Origin: Aplectana chamaeleonis | Lineage: Eukaryota > Nematoda > Chromadorea > Rhabditida > Cosmocercidae | Direction of reading: 5' to 3' | NCBI GenBank assembly: GCA_029168955.1 | Contig: JAPDOI010000696.1 | Coordinates: 244,745 to 308,744 of the forward strand | Length of the DNA stretch: 64,000 nucleotides | Part shown: positions 63,645-64,000 of the stretch, piece by piece | Numbering within the stretch: position 1 is the first letter of the stretch | Layout of the letters: every line of letters begins with the position of its first letter | Program-made: the position numbers and the translations under genes | Notes under the pieces: model-generated | Told to the model about the DNA's origin: nothing | What the model saw: only the letters and a program-made list of their open reading frames with translations | Database searches by the model: none

Positions 63645-64000
63645 GAGAATATTTCGAGATATTTCGCCATTAAACTCGGCCACAGGACATTTTCTATTCT
63701 TTGAACAAAAAAATACAATGATTGGGGTGTTAAATTGCAAAAGCTATTGTTCGGGGGGAATCGAACCCCCGTCGAATGCTTGGAAGGCATCCATGCTAAC
63801 CATTACACCACGAACGCTTGTTGTACGAGGCCAACAAATTGGTAGACGTGTGCGACACACGGCACATATGTACTTCACCGATCAACGGAGGAGCTGGTAA
63901 TATCTCCAATCACCTCCAATGAGCTTCTTCGCGACATTTCACGATTTACTAGAACTCCACAGAACATTTTCTATTCTTAAACTAACAAAATATAATTTTT
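63645..64000. repeat. tandem unit of about 270 bp carrying tRNA-Gly
   Basis: The unit leader at 63645-63740 (gatatttcgccattaaactc, attttctattctt, ggggtgttaaattgcaaaag) recurs at 63917-64000 (gcgacatttcacgatttact, attttctattctt) with a period near 270 bases. The second unit is cut by the window end. Confidence 0.75.
63746..63817 (-). tRNA. tRNA-Gly(UCC) copy with damaged 3' end, probably a pseudogene
   Basis: The body is identical to the copy at 49854, but the 3' acceptor strand reads CGAACAA, so pairs 1-72 and 2-71 are lost. It sits in a tandem repeat unit at the window edge. Confidence 0.8.

Overview
This is nuclear DNA of a nematode-like animal. The window has spliceosomal introns with nematode-style TTTCAG 3' sites, candidate trans-splice acceptors just before two start codons, tRNA-Gly(UCC) sequences, and a dense load of short inverted-repeat transposons and dead LINEs. 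I cannot name the species. Two genes could be rebuilt exon by exon, both on the + strand; nothing bacterial or viral is visible.

Gene 1 (7417-38977) is a KLHDC3/Peas ortholog, a six-bladed kelch-repeat protein and probable substrate receptor of a cullin-2 ubiquitin ligase. It has 12 exons encoding about 397 residues spread over 31.6 kb, and all phases fit. Its introns reach 8 kb and are packed with MITEs, two LINE copies, long degenerate minisatellites (intron 4) and a 900-bp pyrimidine tract (intron 8). Gene 2 (53989-63000) is RCE1 (fce-2 in C. elegans), the ER-membrane CAAX prenyl protease, with six exons and about 273 residues. Its third intron holds a dead LINE in the same orientation and appears to be a GC-AG intron.

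The 1-7.4 kb flank and the 39-53.9 kb interval between the genes hold no gene I recognise. They contain inverted-repeat elements, minisatellites, one intact tRNA-Gly(UCC) at 49854-49925, and a damaged tRNA-Gly copy at 46144. The right edge (63645-64000) shows a second damaged tRNA-Gly copy inside a tandemly repeated unit of about 270 bp that runs off the window.

The most informative layer is the transposon stratigraphy. At least six groups of non-autonomous inverted-repeat elements can be told apart by their ends and target duplications: hAT-like (CAGGGTCAAGCGG, 8-bp duplications, seven copies), TTAA-bounded (TTAAAGGCA ends), CAG-duplicating (GGCC.GATTCATCA ends), Harbinger-like (GGCCCCGTCA ends, TAA duplications), one MULE-like (9-bp duplication), and several palindromes of unknown class. 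Several are nested, and paralogous copies in the same window serve as empty-site controls. I found no coherent new multi-gene system. The items most worth checking are the GC-AG intron, the altered BC-box in the KLHDC3-like protein, the tRNA-Gly tandem unit, and the transposon families.
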